This document shows positions 46,131-58,852 of a DNA stretch of 64,000 bases, piece by piece. Below the pieces are notes generated by a model. That model searched no databases. It had not been told where the DNA came from and worked only from the letters and a program-made list of their open reading frames with translations. Location of the stretch: contig JAKEHO010000067.1 in assembly GCA_022614965.1 (NCBI GenBank), forward strand, positions 1 through 64,000, written 5' to 3'. A program made the translations under genes and the position numbers. Every line of letters starts with the position of its first letter. The first letter of the stretch is position 1. Source of the DNA: Gammaproteobacteria bacterium (GTDB lineage Bacteria; Pseudomonadota; Gammaproteobacteria; JAKEHO01).

Positions 46131-47014
46131 GCTGGCGTGCGACTGAGCGCCTCAATCCGTTCTTCAATAGGCGGATGTGTCATGAATAGCCTTGAGAGCC
46201 CCCGACGGAACTGGCCGGAGACGCCAAAGGCCGCCATCTGGTCCGGTAGTGCCGCCTGACCCATCGGGGAGCGTAGCCGCTCCAAGGCGTGAATCATCTT
46301 ATCCCTGCCCGCCAGCCGAGCGCCGCCTGCATCAGCACGGAACTCTCTGTAGCGGCTGAACCACAGAACGATCATGCTTGCCAGTATGCCAAGCACAATC
46401 TGCGCCACGATCGTGGTTATCCAGTACCCAGGCCCGTGACCTCGTTGAGTCTTAAAGATAGCCCGGTCCACGACGTGCCCAATGACATACGACAGGAATA
46501 CAACAAATGTATTTACGACACCCTGAATCAGCGCGAGCGTTACCATGTCGCCATTGGCGACGTGAGTGACCTCGTGGCCGACCACGGCTTCCACTTCGTC
46601 ACGCGTCATACTGGCCAAGAGCCCGGTACTGATCGCGACCAGCGCATGATTTCGGTCCATCCCGGTTGCAAATGCATTGAGGTGGGACGCATCATAGATA
46701 GCAACGTCAGGCATGCCAATGCCAGCATCACGCGCCTGCCTCGCCACCGTATCCACAAGCCACGCCTCTGTTGCGCTGGCAGGTCGCTGAATCACGCGCG
46801 CGCCGGTCATGCGCATCGCCATCCACTTCGATAGCGCCAACGAGATGAATGAGCCCATCATGCCAATAACCGCCGCCATCACGAGCATGGCATTGAGGTT
46901 CAAGTTTACGCCCTGCTCATCAAGAACTCCCTGTATTCCGAAGATCTTCATGACGATGCCAAGTACGACGACGATCGCCACATTGGTGGCAAGAAAGAGT
47001 ACGATACGTAACAT
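46127..47014 (-). CDS. htpX: Protease HtpX (M48B)
   Basis: [48 protein letters not shown]. Confidence 0.96.
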   Translation of the reverse strand: MLRIVLFLATNVAIVVVLGIVMKIFGIQGVLDEQGVNLNLNAMLVMAAVIGMMGSFISLALSKWMAMRMTGARVIQRPASATEAWLVDTVARQARDAGIGMPDVAIYDASHLNAFATGMDRNHALVAISTGLLASMTRDEVEAVVGHEVTHVANGDMVTLALIQGVVNTFVVFLSYVIGHVVDRAIFKTQRGHGPGYWITTIVAQIVLGILASMIVLWFSRYREFRADAGGARLAGRDKMIHALERLRSPMGQAALPDQMAAFGVSGQFRRGLSRLFMTHPPIEERIEALSRTPA

Positions 47015-47186
47015 AGTTATGCTCCTACCGATGTGATCGGTCCATGGAACCATTCTGAAGAACAAATGTATTTGGACATCGCCCTTGTTTAGCCGAGGTG
47101 CGGATAAGACATCCCACTTTTGTATCTAGCAAGACACGCTGCGCTGCCTAGCACTCCCGGTTTTAGGATGAGCGAACTTCCTCCTG

Positions 47187-49436
47187 TCAATCCGCTGCGC
47201 TCTCCATCAATACCACATGTCGAAAGCCACGTGGTAGTACCCTGCCACGCTGGGCGCGCTCGCCCACATAATGCTCGAGATCCAAGTTCTTCAATGTCAA
47301 ATGGCGTTGGCCGGAGTAGAGGATCAACGCCCCACCCGCAGGCACAACGGTTACAGCCGCTACGGTCTCTTCACTCCCCGCCAGCCTCGCTGGCGGGATC
47401 TGGATAATCTTTAACCCTTTGCCTTTGGACAGCCTAGGCAACTCACTGATCGGAAAGATCAACAACCTCCCCCGAGTTGTGACCGCCGCGACACGATCGC
47501 TCTCAAAATCTGTCAGGGGGGCGGGTTGAAGCACCTTGGCTGAGCCCGGCACGCTCAATACGGCCTTCCCCGCCTTATTCTTTGCGTAAAGCGATTCAAG
47601 GCTCGCGACAAAACCGTAACCGGCATCGGTTGCCAGCAGCAAGAGGGCCTCGGGCTGGCCGAGCATCACGCCATCAAATGTCACCCCCTCCGGCGGCGCC
47701 AGTCGGCCCGATAACGGCTCCCCTAGCCCGCGAGCGGAAGGTAGCGAGTAAGCTGGCAACGAGTAACACCTCCCAGACGAATCGACGAATACAGCCAGTT
47801 GATTGCTCCGCCCGTGTGCGACTGCCTTGAATTGATCGCCTGCCCGATAGCTTAATGTACGCGGTTCAATGTCATAGCCCTTGGCGGCTCTAATCCATCC
47901 CTTGTCCGATAAAATAACCGTGATCGGCTCGGTCGGAATCAAGGCAGTCTCATCCAGGATCTGTGCCTGCGCCCGTTCGACGATAGGCGAGCGACGTTCG
48001 TCACCAAATCGTTCCCCATCATCCTGGATTTGCTGAACGATTACTTTTTTCAAACGCTGCTTCGATATCAAAGTCTTGTGGAGCTCCTGTCTCTCCTTCG
48101 AGAGTTCTTCCTGCTCCTTACGTATTCTCATCTCTTCGAGCTTTGCAAGATGGCGAAGCTTGAGTTCCAAGATTGCCTCAGCTTGCTCATCGTCGAGTTT
48201 AAAGCGGGTCATTAACATTGGCTTTGGATCGTCTTCTTTGCGGATTATCACGATCACCTTATTTACGTTGACATAGACATGCAGGAACCCATCGAGGATA
48301 TGCAGGCGCTTAGTCACCTGGTCCAGACGGTTATGCAGCCGACGTCGCGTGGTTTCAACCCGGAAATCCAGCCACTCCGAAAGGATATTTTTCAAATTCT
48401 TCACCTGGGGCCGCCCGTTCATTCCGATCATGTTCAGGTTCACCCGATAACTACGTTCTAAATCTGTAGTAGCAAAGAGATGAGCCATCAGCATTTCAAC
48501 GTCCACCCTGTTCGAACGAGGGACCAGTACCAACCGCGTGGGATTTTCGTGATCCGATTCATCACGCAGATCTTCCAGCATGGGCAGTTTCTTAGCATTC
48601 ATTTGGCTGGCGATCTGTTCTAGGATCTTTACGCCTGAACTCTGGTAGGGCAGCGCATTAATAATAATGTTGCCTTCTTCGCGCTCGTAGCGTGCCCGGA
48701 TTCGAATAGAACCCATGCCAGTCTCGTACATCTTAACCATCTCAGCGCGGGGTGTAATGATCTCCGCATCGGTTGGAAAGTCAGGGCCCTTAATATGTTC
48801 ACAAAGCTGTCTGACACTGGTCCTCGGATCTTCCAGCACACGTATACAGGCACTCGCGACTTCTCTCACATTATGTGGTGGAATATCAGTGGCCATGCCG
48901 ACTGCAATGCCCGTGCTGCCGTTAAGAAGGACGTGAGGCAAGCGCGCAGGCAGGATCTTGGGTTCATTAAGCGTCCCGTCAAAGTTAGGCATCCAGTCGA
49001 CGGTACCGAGATTGATCTCCTCCAATAACAGCTCTGCAAACTCTGTCAACTTGGCCTCGGTATAACGCATCGCAGCAAATGACTTCGGATCGTCCATGGA
49101 GCCCCAGTTCCCCTGCCCATCGATAAGGGAATACCGGTACGAAAACGGCTGTGCCATCAGGACCATTGCTTCATAGCAGGCGGAATCGCCATGCGGATGA
49201 TATTTGCCGATGACATCACCCACTGTACGCGCTGATTTCTTATACTTCGCGCTCGCCTTCAGTGCCAGTTCCGACATCGCATAAACGATCCGCCGCTGCA
49301 CAGGTTTGAGTCCATCCCCAATGTGAGGGAGCGCCCGATCGAGGATGACGTACATGGAATAATCCAGATACGCCCGCTCAGCAAACTGATGCACTGCTTG
49401 TTGCTCAATATGCTCGGAAATCGTCTCATTGCTCAT
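47187..49436 (-). CDS. parC: DNA topoisomerase IV subunit A
   Basis: [63 protein letters not shown]. Confidence 0.97.
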   Translation of the reverse strand: MSNETISEHIEQQAVHQFAERAYLDYSMYVILDRALPHIGDGLKPVQRRIVYAMSELALKASAKYKKSARTVGDVIGKYHPHGDSACYEAMVLMAQPFSYRYSLIDGQGNWGSMDDPKSFAAMRYTEAKLTEFAELLLEEINLGTVDWMPNFDGTLNEPKILPARLPHVLLNGSTGIAVGMATDIPPHNVREVASACIRVLEDPRTSVRQLCEHIKGPDFPTDAEIITPRAEMVKMYETGMGSIRIRARYEREEGNIIINALPYQSSGVKILEQIASQMNAKKLPMLEDLRDESDHENPTRLVLVPRSNRVDVEMLMAHLFATTDLERSYRVNLNMIGMNGRPQVKNLKNILSEWLDFRVETTRRRLHNRLDQVTKRLHILDGFLHVYVNVNKVIVIIRKEDDPKPMLMTRFKLDDEQAEAILELKLRHLAKLEEMRIRKEQEELSKERQELHKTLISKQRLKKVIVQQIQDDGERFGDERRSPIVERAQAQILDETALIPTEPITVILSDKGWIRAAKGYDIEPRTLSYRAGDQFKAVAHGRSNQLAVFVDSSGRCYSLPAYSLPSARGLGEPLSGRLAPPEGVTFDGVMLGQPEALLLLATDAGYGFVASLESLYAKNKAGKAVLSVPGSAKVLQPAPLTDFESDRVAAVTTRGRLLIFPISELPRLSKGKGLKIIQIPPARLAGSEETVAAVTVVPAGGALILYSGQRHLTLKNLDLEHYVGERAQRGRVLPRGFRHVVLMESAAD

Positions 49437-49513
49437 ATCAATTAACACTTATTTACCGGATAGGCTTGAAGGCCCGCTCTCCCTACCGCCATGTGTGGGC
49501 TAGACTTAGCACA

Positions 49514-51430
<1,917 letters not shown>

Positions 51431-51652
51431 TTAACAAATGACCACGCAACTAATGAGTGTGTACGAACTCAGCAACACGGCACAATCGTGTTGAGCGATG
51501 TCGGGTTACATGCAAACGAGTGACTAATAGATCAATGATCGGACTGAACAAAGATATATATATACAACCAAGTGGTTTCTATCTCAGCCGGTGAAAAAAA
51601 GCAAGCCAAGAAACTAATGACGCAGTACATGGATTTCGTTATGCACCGACCT

Positions 51653-51996
51653 TTAGTCGAGGTCTTGAAGAAGTGATACGCGAATATCTTCTGCAATGAA
51701 ATCTACCTGGTAGCAATAGTTCTAATGATCGATCCCCATGCTGACATGGACCCTTGCCTTCAAGGCAGCCCCCATAGTGCGCGTTAATTCAATGCGGAGA
51801 AAGTGCACGGACGACGTTTTGCTTTCGTCCGATCTATGCAGTCTTCGTCTGCAATTGCGAAAACAGGTTCAAAATCACCAACCATTACCCATACGCGATC
51901 TTCAATTCCAGCCAGCTTGGCGAGCGTAGCTTTTCGTTCTTCGACATTTTTATATGCCAGCATCAGAGGCGCCTTCCAGTTGCTGCCACCGGGTAG
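51653..51996 (-). pseudogene. DUF3501 family protein remnant (5' part missing, frameshift, internal stop)
   Basis: Reverse-strand reading LPGGSNWKAPLMLAYKNVEERKATLAKLAGIEDRVWVMVGDFEPVFAIADED continues in a different frame as SDESKTSSVHFLRIELTRTMGAALKARVHVSMGIDH*NYCYQVDFIAEDIRVSLLQDLD. Confidence 0.75.
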
Positions 51997-52396
51997 AATT
52001 CAGGATCTTGGCACGGGCTCGCGTCCCGCCGTTTTTATACTTCACGGCCTTGGCTCGCAGCATGAGGTGGGGAAAATCAACATTCCACGGATTTGGCGGC
52101 ACATAGTGGCACTTGGTCATAAAACACAGATCACACAGATAACAGTGATCGACGACCTGCCAATAATCTTCCTTGGCCACACCGTCAATTTCCATGGTCT
52201 CCGATCGATCAAAAAGCGTTGGAAAGGCGTTGCAGAGGCTCACGCAACGCCGGCAGCCATGACAGATATCGAACACCCGATCCAATTCCTTTACCAGGGA
52301 TCCCTCGTTATAGAAATCGGGATCTTGCCAGTTGATTGGATGACGTGTCGGAGCTTCTAGGCTCCCTTCGCGATGTCCGTTTGGAAGTTTAGACAT
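51950..52396 (-). pseudogene. Heterodisulfide-reductase/GlpC-like Fe-S oxidoreductase, C-terminally truncated
   Basis: 148 aa ORF keeps two ferredoxin-like Cys clusters (CHGCRRCVSLC, CYLCDLCFMTKC) but stops soon after ILNST where it abuts DUF3501 sequence. Confidence 0.78.
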
Positions 52397-52450
52397 GGTG
52401 CCTCACCTTACATTGGCCTCCCTTTCTGAGAACTGAGATTTTGACGCACA

Positions 52451-52485
52451 AAACGATGAAGCCGGGCACACGATCCCGGCTTCAT
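52451..52485 (-). terminator. Perfect 11-bp inverted repeat, probable terminator on minus strand
   Basis: ATGAAGCCGGG-8 nt loop-CCCGGCTTCAT, followed on the minus strand by CGTTTTG. Confidence 0.55.
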
Positions 52486-52521
52486 ATGCATCAGCCTATT
52501 CCGTAACTGCGCGCTATGCCA

Positions 52522-52746
52522 TTATTCCAACGCGTCCAGGGCCTTCTTAAAACTGTTGGCGTGAGAGCGCTCAGCCTTGGCAAGTGTCTCAAACCCCTCG
52601 GCTATATCCGCGTTCTGGGCAAAATACAGAGAGCGGCGCTTCGCCTGCGATTCGCCAGCAAATGCCGCTCTCAAATTCTCCTCCGTCCGCTGCCTTTTAG
52701 TGTCATGGAACCTCGTCGCCTTGTTGTCAGGTGGCTCGGCCCGCAT
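52522..52746 (-). pseudogene. Rubrerythrin with internal deletion
   Basis: N-terminal TEENLRAAFAGESQAKRRSLYFAQNADI is joined directly to C-terminal-type AEGFETLAKAERSHANSFKKALDALE; the middle of the protein is absent. Confidence 0.75.
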
Positions 52747-52933
52747 GCGCGAACCCGGTGGTAGTCTAGACTCATTCTAATACAGAGAAAAATTTATACC
52801 ACAGCCTCTACCCCCTCAACAGCAACACTCCGTAGGATCGCCGACAGGATCCCATTCCCATCGGGGAGCGGTTCTCCATTGACCGGTTCTTACGGGGGCG
52901 TTAACGTAGACCTGAATCCAATGAGGACAGGCT

Positions 52934-53182
52934 GTGCCTAAGGAGAAACGCAGTAGCTTTCACTTCGAGCGCGCCCTCGGGGAGCTGGAGAAACTGGTGG
53001 AAAAGATGGAGGGAGGGGACTTGACCCTGGAAGAATCTCTTAAATGCTTTGAGCGGGGCATCGAGCTGACAAAGGCCTGTCAAAAAGCACTGGCTGATGC
53101 CGAGCAAAAGGTACAGATCCTGCTGGAGAAGGACGGCAAGGCAGAGCTGCAACCCTTCAACCCGGACGACGACATCGCTTAG
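52934..53182 (+). CDS. xseB: Exodeoxyribonuclease VII small subunit
   Basis: FERALGELEKLVEKMEGGDLTLEESLKCFERGIELTKACQKALADAEQKVQIL. Confidence 0.95.
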   Translation: MPKEKRSSFHFERALGELEKLVEKMEGGDLTLEESLKCFERGIELTKACQKALADAEQKVQILLEKDGKAELQPFNPDDDIA

Positions 53183-53187
53183 TTCCC

Positions 53188-54078
53188 ATGGCGCTTGCTG
53201 AACTTATGCAGGAATATAAATTCTGCGTAGAGACGGCGCTCGAGTACTGGCTTCCGCCGATCACCATACAGCCTACCCATCTGCACAGGGCCATGCGTTA
53301 TGCGGTCCTTGGGGATGGAAAACGGATCAGGCCTATGCTTGTCTATATCACCGGCCAATCGCTTGGCGTGGAGACGGCGGCCTTGAACGGGCCAGCATGC
53401 GCAGTCGAATTCATACACGCCTATTCTCTGATTCATGACGATTTGCCTGCCATGGATAACGATGATTTGCGCCGTGGGAGACCCACCTGCCATAAGGCCT
53501 TTGATGAGGCAACCGCTATCCTTGCGGGCGATGCGCTGCAGGCGCTTGCCTTCCACGTTTTGTCCCACGATCATCACATCACTGTCGATGCACAACAGCG
53601 GCTCGCAATGATCGACGCCTTGGCGCAGGCGAGTGGGTCTCGCGGCATGGCCGGCGGGCAGGCGATTGATCTTGCCGCAGTGGGGCGCGACTTAAACATT
53701 GCTGAGCTCGAAAACATGCATATCCATAAGACCGGTGCGTTGATCCACGCAAGTGTGAAGCTTGGGGCGCTATCACTGCCCAGGGTTAGCAAAGATTGGT
53801 TAGACCACCTTGAGCACTATGCCAATTGTATCGGCCTTGCATTTCAAATACATGATGACATCCTCGATGTCGAAGGTGATACGGCCACCCTCGGGAAACC
53901 ACAAGGTTCTGACATTGCGCAAAATAAGCCGACGTATCCAAATCTGCTTGGCCTAAACGGCGCCAAACAAGCAGCGAGGGATTTACATGAGCAAGCGCTA
54001 AATAGCCTTAATGCCCTAGGAAAGAGAGCTGATCCATTGCGATGGATTGCGGATTACATCGTGGAGCGAGATAAATAA
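53188..54078 (+). CDS. ispA: (2E,6E)-farnesyl diphosphate synthase
   Basis: Both aspartate-rich motifs (DDLPAMDNDD, DDILDVEGD), GKRIRPML; follows xseB. Confidence 0.96.
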   Translation: MALAELMQEYKFCVETALEYWLPPITIQPTHLHRAMRYAVLGDGKRIRPMLVYITGQSLGVETAALNGPACAVEFIHAYSLIHDDLPAMDNDDLRRGRPTCHKAFDEATAILAGDALQALAFHVLSHDHHITVDAQQRLAMIDALAQASGSRGMAGGQAIDLAAVGRDLNIAELENMHIHKTGALIHASVKLGALSLPRVSKDWLDHLEHYANCIGLAFQIHDDILDVEGDTATLGKPQGSDIAQNKPTYPNLLGLNGAKQAARDLHEQALNSLNALGKRADPLRWIADYIVERDK

Positions 54079-54264
54079 TCTGTCTGGCAACCCAATAGCT
54101 ATTTATTCTGGAAAGCGGCTCCCGGAACGTTCATCCACTGTGGCAGACGTTCATGGAACCGAGTAAAATGCGACCGAGCTGGAACCGATGCAGATCGTCT
54201 TCTTGGTAATTGAGCAAGGCCCAATGGCACGAAAGGGACGTTAGTCCTTGAGGAACTTCAGATC

Positions 54265-55092
54265 ATGAATCGGCCAATCCCTTTGATATCGCCGATCGCT
54301 GACCTGCAGAGCAGGACCGATACGCGGCAAATTCCCATCGACAAGGTCGGTATCAAGGATATCCGTCACCCAATCGTCATTGCGGATAGAGCAGGTCGCG
54401 AGCAACACACCGTCGCGACATTCAACATGTATGTGAATTTGCCGCACAGCTTCAAGGGGACGCACATGTCCCGCTTTGTCGAAATCCTTAATAACAATGA
54501 ATACGAAATCACCGTCAAATCGTTCAAGCAAATGATCAGGGAAATGTCTCAGCTTCTAAAGGCTGAATCCGGACATATTGAGATGTCCTTCCCCTATTTT
54601 GTCACGAAATCTGCGCCGGTATCCGGAGTCAAGAGTCTGTTGGACTACGAAGTCACATTCATAGGGCAGACTGTGAACAACGAACCAACTGTCCTCGTTA
54701 AAGTCGTAGTTCCGATAACCACATTATGTCCCTGCTCTAAGGAGATTTCCGAATATGGCGCACATAACCAGCGATCACACGTAACAGTCTGTGTGCGCAC
54801 TCGCGACTTCATTTGGATTGAGGAACTAATTGATATGGTCGAAAAGGTCGCATCCTGCGAGCTTTATGGCCTGTTAAAACGTCCAGACGAAAAATACGTC
54901 ACCGAACGCGCCTATGATAATCCAAAGTTCGTAGAAGATATCGTTCGCGATGTAGCAATACAATTGAATGCCGATGATCGTATCGGCGCGTACTCCGTGG
55001 AGTCTGAGAATTTCGAGTCTATCCACAACCACTCGGCATACGCGATGCTGGTACGGGATAAAGACGCGGACAAGACCGAAGACCCGCTATAG
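54265..55092 (+). CDS. folE2: GTP cyclohydrolase FolE2 (type IB)
   Basis: [41 protein letters not shown]; 275 aa. Confidence 0.95.
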   Translation: MNRPIPLISPIADLQSRTDTRQIPIDKVGIKDIRHPIVIADRAGREQHTVATFNMYVNLPHSFKGTHMSRFVEILNNNEYEITVKSFKQMIREMSQLLKAESGHIEMSFPYFVTKSAPVSGVKSLLDYEVTFIGQTVNNEPTVLVKVVVPITTLCPCSKEISEYGAHNQRSHVTVCVRTRDFIWIEELIDMVEKVASCELYGLLKRPDEKYVTERAYDNPKFVEDIVRDVAIQLNADDRIGAYSVESENFESIHNHSAYAMLVRDKDADKTEDPL

Positions 55093-56202
55093 AAATAGCG
55101 TCAAAACGCCCGTATAACCATATAGGCGATTATTCGATATCTCCCCATTGGCATAGAAACCGACCAACGGAATATTGCCCAGCGCTTCCTGAACCGTTTT
55201 CAATTCACGTGAATCCGGACCAAACTGGGCTCTGCCACGCCCGATACACGAATAGTAAACCCCACCTTTTGGTATCCCTTTGTCAGGCCTAATTTCTTCC
55301 AGCATTCTTAGCAAATCTTGATAGGCAGTGTCCGCATCGCGCCGGCAAAACATGATGTCACTGCCAGGCACAGCGCTTGCCCCAATGGCTAGGAGCTTGT
55401 TTGGCACATCGACACCTACAATATGCCTAACGAGATAATCACCTGTATCGGCACCCGCAACAGGTAAACCTACGAAAATGTAGCCACCGATCGTCTCAAG
55501 CTCATGTGAGAGAACCTCGCCAATATCGTCCTTGAAGACCTCAAGGGCGGGTTGCCCATCCAGACTAATTAAAATATTTCCGTCACAGGCAGTAATTGTA
55601 TGTCGCTTGCCAATTGGCGAGCAGCCCTGAGTCAGCCTCGTCGAGACTACTACATCCGGCGAAAACAAGACGCCGGATATCCCTCCGCTGGTGAGGATAT
55701 CGGCAATCTGAGGAAACTCGCCGCGCGAACTGGTAAGCCCGCCCACCAGAAATCCGCTTTCCATTGCCTGCGCCAGCTGAACCACCAAGTCTGGCACGTG
55801 GCCATTGCGTGGGTCGCCGTGCACGATCCCGAAAGGCGTCGGCACTGCGCTGCCCTCTGGTGGATGAAATAGTTCGAGGCGTGCAACATTAGCGTTAGGT
55901 GTGCCGAAGATTCGAAACGCATCTTCCGGAAATGCCGATAGCATGATCGCCATAGCTGGACAATCGTAATACTCGCATCCCGTGGCACAGATCCCCATAC
56001 CCACAGTGCCAACCCAGTGCTGAATACCACACTGATTTTTGAGATAAACAAGAATCTCGCTGAGATGGGGGGCTAACCAATCTGTAACGTATAAAAAGCC
56101 GAGATTTGCCGTTGAAGCTGAGCGGCCCGTCTGTGACAGGCAAGCCTTTGCCGCTTCCTGCCAGCTACCGGCGCTCGCATGCCCGAAACGGAAGGCTTCC
56201 AC
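55087..56202 (-). CDS. FIST N/C-domain signal transduction protein
   Basis: 371 aa; [45 protein letters not shown]...[12 protein letters not shown]. Confidence 0.88.
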   Translation of the reverse strand: MEAFRFGHASAGSWQEAAKACLSQTGRSASTANLGFLYVTDWLAPHLSEILVYLKNQCGIQHWVGTVGMGICATGCEYYDCPAMAIMLSAFPEDAFRIFGTPNANVARLELFHPPEGSAVPTPFGIVHGDPRNGHVPDLVVQLAQAMESGFLVGGLTSSRGEFPQIADILTSGGISGVLFSPDVVVSTRLTQGCSPIGKRHTITACDGNILISLDGQPALEVFKDDIGEVLSHELETIGGYIFVGLPVAGADTGDYLVRHIVGVDVPNKLLAIGASAVPGSDIMFCRRDADTAYQDLLRMLEEIRPDKGIPKGGVYYSCIGRGRAQFGPDSRELKTVQEALGNIPLVGFYANGEISNNRLYGYTGVLTLFL

Positions 56203-56430
56203 CCTTAATTCTCCGCCCGCGCGACAGGGATGTTATCGGGACTCACAAAACTTACTTAGCTCGCATTCCATCATCGCAAAAGTAAAGACTGATTACGAGG
56301 CCGCGTTCGTTACTTGCTGCCTAGGCAAGGGCCTAAGGGCACCCTATCTTAGAGACGCAGCTCGTCGGGTCTTTGACCCCCTTGCGCCGTCGGATTAGTA
56401 TCAAGCATCTATTAACCGGCTTTTTCGCCA

Positions 56431-57036
56431 GTGCGAACTACCGTGAACGGAGTGCCCAACCCAACCCCCAAAGCGGGCGATGCACTGATCGTCGTGGATC
56501 TCCAGAACGACTTCCTCCCAGGCGGTGCTCTTGAGGTTCCAGGAGGTGATCAAGTTGTACCAATCATGAACCGCTACATTACGCGTTTCCGAGACGAGGG
56601 GCTCCCGATCTTCATAACACGCGACTGGCACCCAGCGAATCACTGCTCCTTTGCGTTTCGGGGCGGGCCGTGGCCTCCCCACTGTGTGGTGGAAACTCCG
56701 GGAGCGCAGTTTGCACAAGCATTGATCATTCCAAAGAATGTCACGATCGTATCCAAGGCAACCCAACCAGATAAGGAAGCTTATTCTGATTTCCAAGATA
56801 CTAATCTGGATCTAGAACTGCGTTCGCGAGATATCGCCCGTCTTTTCGTCGGTGGTCTAGCCACCGATTACTGTGTTCTCTACACGGTCAGGGACGCCAT
56901 CAAGCATGGATACGACGTGGTGCTTCTAGAGGACGCCATTCGCGCTGTAAACGTAAACCCCGATGATGGAGAGAAGGCGGAAAAAGAGATGCGAGAGTTG
57001 GGCGCTCGGCCGATCCGATACGAGATGATGGCCTGA
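56431..57036 (+). CDS. pncA: Nicotinamidase
   Basis: DALIVVDLQNDFLPGGALEVPGGDQVV; ITRDWHPANHCSF; GGLATDYCVLYTVRDA. Confidence 0.94.
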   Translation: MRTTVNGVPNPTPKAGDALIVVDLQNDFLPGGALEVPGGDQVVPIMNRYITRFRDEGLPIFITRDWHPANHCSFAFRGGPWPPHCVVETPGAQFAQALIIPKNVTIVSKATQPDKEAYSDFQDTNLDLELRSRDIARLFVGGLATDYCVLYTVRDAIKHGYDVVLLEDAIRAVNVNPDDGEKAEKEMRELGARPIRYEMMA

Positions 57037-58376
57037 TGCACCTTTGCAATAGCCCCCTGCTAACGGATCTTTATCAACTGACCATGCTGCAGGGCTATTT
57101 CGACCAGGGCATGACGGATCAAGCTGTGTTCGAGTTCTTTGTTCGCAAGCTACCTCCAAAACGCAATTTCCTGATCGCAGCGGGTCTTGAGCAGGCTCTT
57201 GAATTTCTCGAAGGCTTTGCATTCACTACCGATGAACTTGACTGGCTAGCAGATTGCGGTCACCACTTTAGCGAAGACTTCTTGGATTTCTTGGGAGACT
57301 TGCGGTTCACTGGTGACGTTCATGCCATGCCAGAGGGGACTATTTTCTTTCCAGATGAGCCCATCCTCCGCATCACGGCACCCATACCTGAGGCGCAGAT
57401 CGTGGAATCGCGCATTATCAACTTACTTCAATTCCAGACACTCATCGCGTCGAAGGCAATTCGTTCCGTGCTCGCAGCGCCTAACAAATTCCTAGTGGAT
57501 TTCGGCCTGCGGCGCTCCCATGGTGCAGAAGCTGGATTATTGGCTGCGCGTGCCTGCTACATGGTAGGCTTTTCCGGCACAGCTACCGTGCTTGCGGACA
57601 AGGTGTTCGGTATTCCCACTTATGGCACCATGGCGCATTCATTCGTGATGGCCCACGAAGACGAGGCCATTGCCTTTCAACACTTCGCAAAAAGCCAGCC
57701 CGATAATGTCACTCTGCTCATCGACACCTACGATGAGTCAGCTGCCATCGACAAGATCATTCGGCTGGCTCCGTCCCTGAAGCGGAGCGGGATTTACATC
57801 AACGCCGTACGGATCGACAGTGGCGATCTCGGTAAAACCGCCATCATGGTTCGTGAAATGCTCGATAAAGGGGGCCTTGGCGATACCCAGATCTTTGCTA
57901 GCGGCGATCTCGATGAGACAGCACTCGAGCGATTGCTTCGTGAGCGAGCCCCTATCGATGGCTTTGGGGTTGGTACACGAATGAGCACTTCTGAGGACGC
58001 TCCCTCTCTCAACTGTGCCTACAAATTGCAGGAATACGCAGGACGGGCGCGGCGCAAACGTTCAGCTGGCAAACAAACATGGCCCGGACGCAAACAAGTT
58101 TACCGCCTTTACAACGGGGCCGGCACCGTGGACCACGACGTCCTCGCACTCGAGGACGAACGACAGGACGGAGAGGCCTTAATCCAGTGCGTCATGCAGG
58201 GCGGTCAGCGAGTGTCATCCTCAGCCACGCTCACAGAAATCAGAGAGCGCGTCATGACCTCCGTGTGCCGCCTACCTTCGCAATTCCGACAGATTGATGA
58301 GAGCGTAGCCTTCAAGGTCCAAATCTCTCAACGCCTCCAAGAGCTAACCCACGCATTGGATCAAGAGCTGCATTGA
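57036..58376 (+). CDS. pncB: Nicotinate phosphoribosyltransferase
   Basis: LLTDLYQLTMLQGYFDQGMTDQAVFEFFVRKLPP; DFGLRRSHG; 1-nt overlap with pncA. Confidence 0.94.
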   Translation: MHLCNSPLLTDLYQLTMLQGYFDQGMTDQAVFEFFVRKLPPKRNFLIAAGLEQALEFLEGFAFTTDELDWLADCGHHFSEDFLDFLGDLRFTGDVHAMPEGTIFFPDEPILRITAPIPEAQIVESRIINLLQFQTLIASKAIRSVLAAPNKFLVDFGLRRSHGAEAGLLAARACYMVGFSGTATVLADKVFGIPTYGTMAHSFVMAHEDEAIAFQHFAKSQPDNVTLLIDTYDESAAIDKIIRLAPSLKRSGIYINAVRIDSGDLGKTAIMVREMLDKGGLGDTQIFASGDLDETALERLLRERAPIDGFGVGTRMSTSEDAPSLNCAYKLQEYAGRARRKRSAGKQTWPGRKQVYRLYNGAGTVDHDVLALEDERQDGEALIQCVMQGGQRVSSSATLTEIRERVMTSVCRLPSQFRQIDESVAFKVQISQRLQELTHALDQELH

Positions 58377-58852
58377 GGGTAGATGCGCGAGGGCATTCTG
58401 TTACCGCCGCCCCAGAGGCCGCCTGTACAGAAAAGGCTGCATGCCGCTTTTTCTTAGGCTTGTTGTCGCTTCCATCGATGGGGGTCCCAACGAGCTCCAC
58501 ACGCGAGGTCAGACTAATTGCACCAGACAGCTTCCAGGCGAAGCCAATGTGTCGCGCTTCGACGCTTAGGATTGGTATGGAAGACCCGTATTGCGTCCCC
58601 GACCGGCGCCATTCCCGGGGATCGGTTACCGAGTTCGGCATGGCTTGATGGCCATGGAGATGTCGTTTCACTGGAGGGAAGCCAACCATCATCATTCAAT
58701 ATTAATGTAATCAGTTTAAAGAGTCCCTCAGAGCAGTCGCATAGTTTAGCCCTTGTGGCGCGGCCGTACCCAGTGGATCGGCGCGCCTTCGAACCCTTTT
58801 TGGCTCCGACGGCGTTTAAATCAACAAGCCCATGTAACGCCAAGGAGCGACT

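Noticed and set aside
51553-51567. AT dinucleotide run (AGATATATATATACA)
   Set aside because: Too short and isolated to assign a function; could be part of an ordinary promoter or spacer.
51803-52360. 185-aa plus-strand ORF
   Set aside because: Antisense to the Fe-S oxidoreductase remnant whose Cys clusters are clear on the minus strand.
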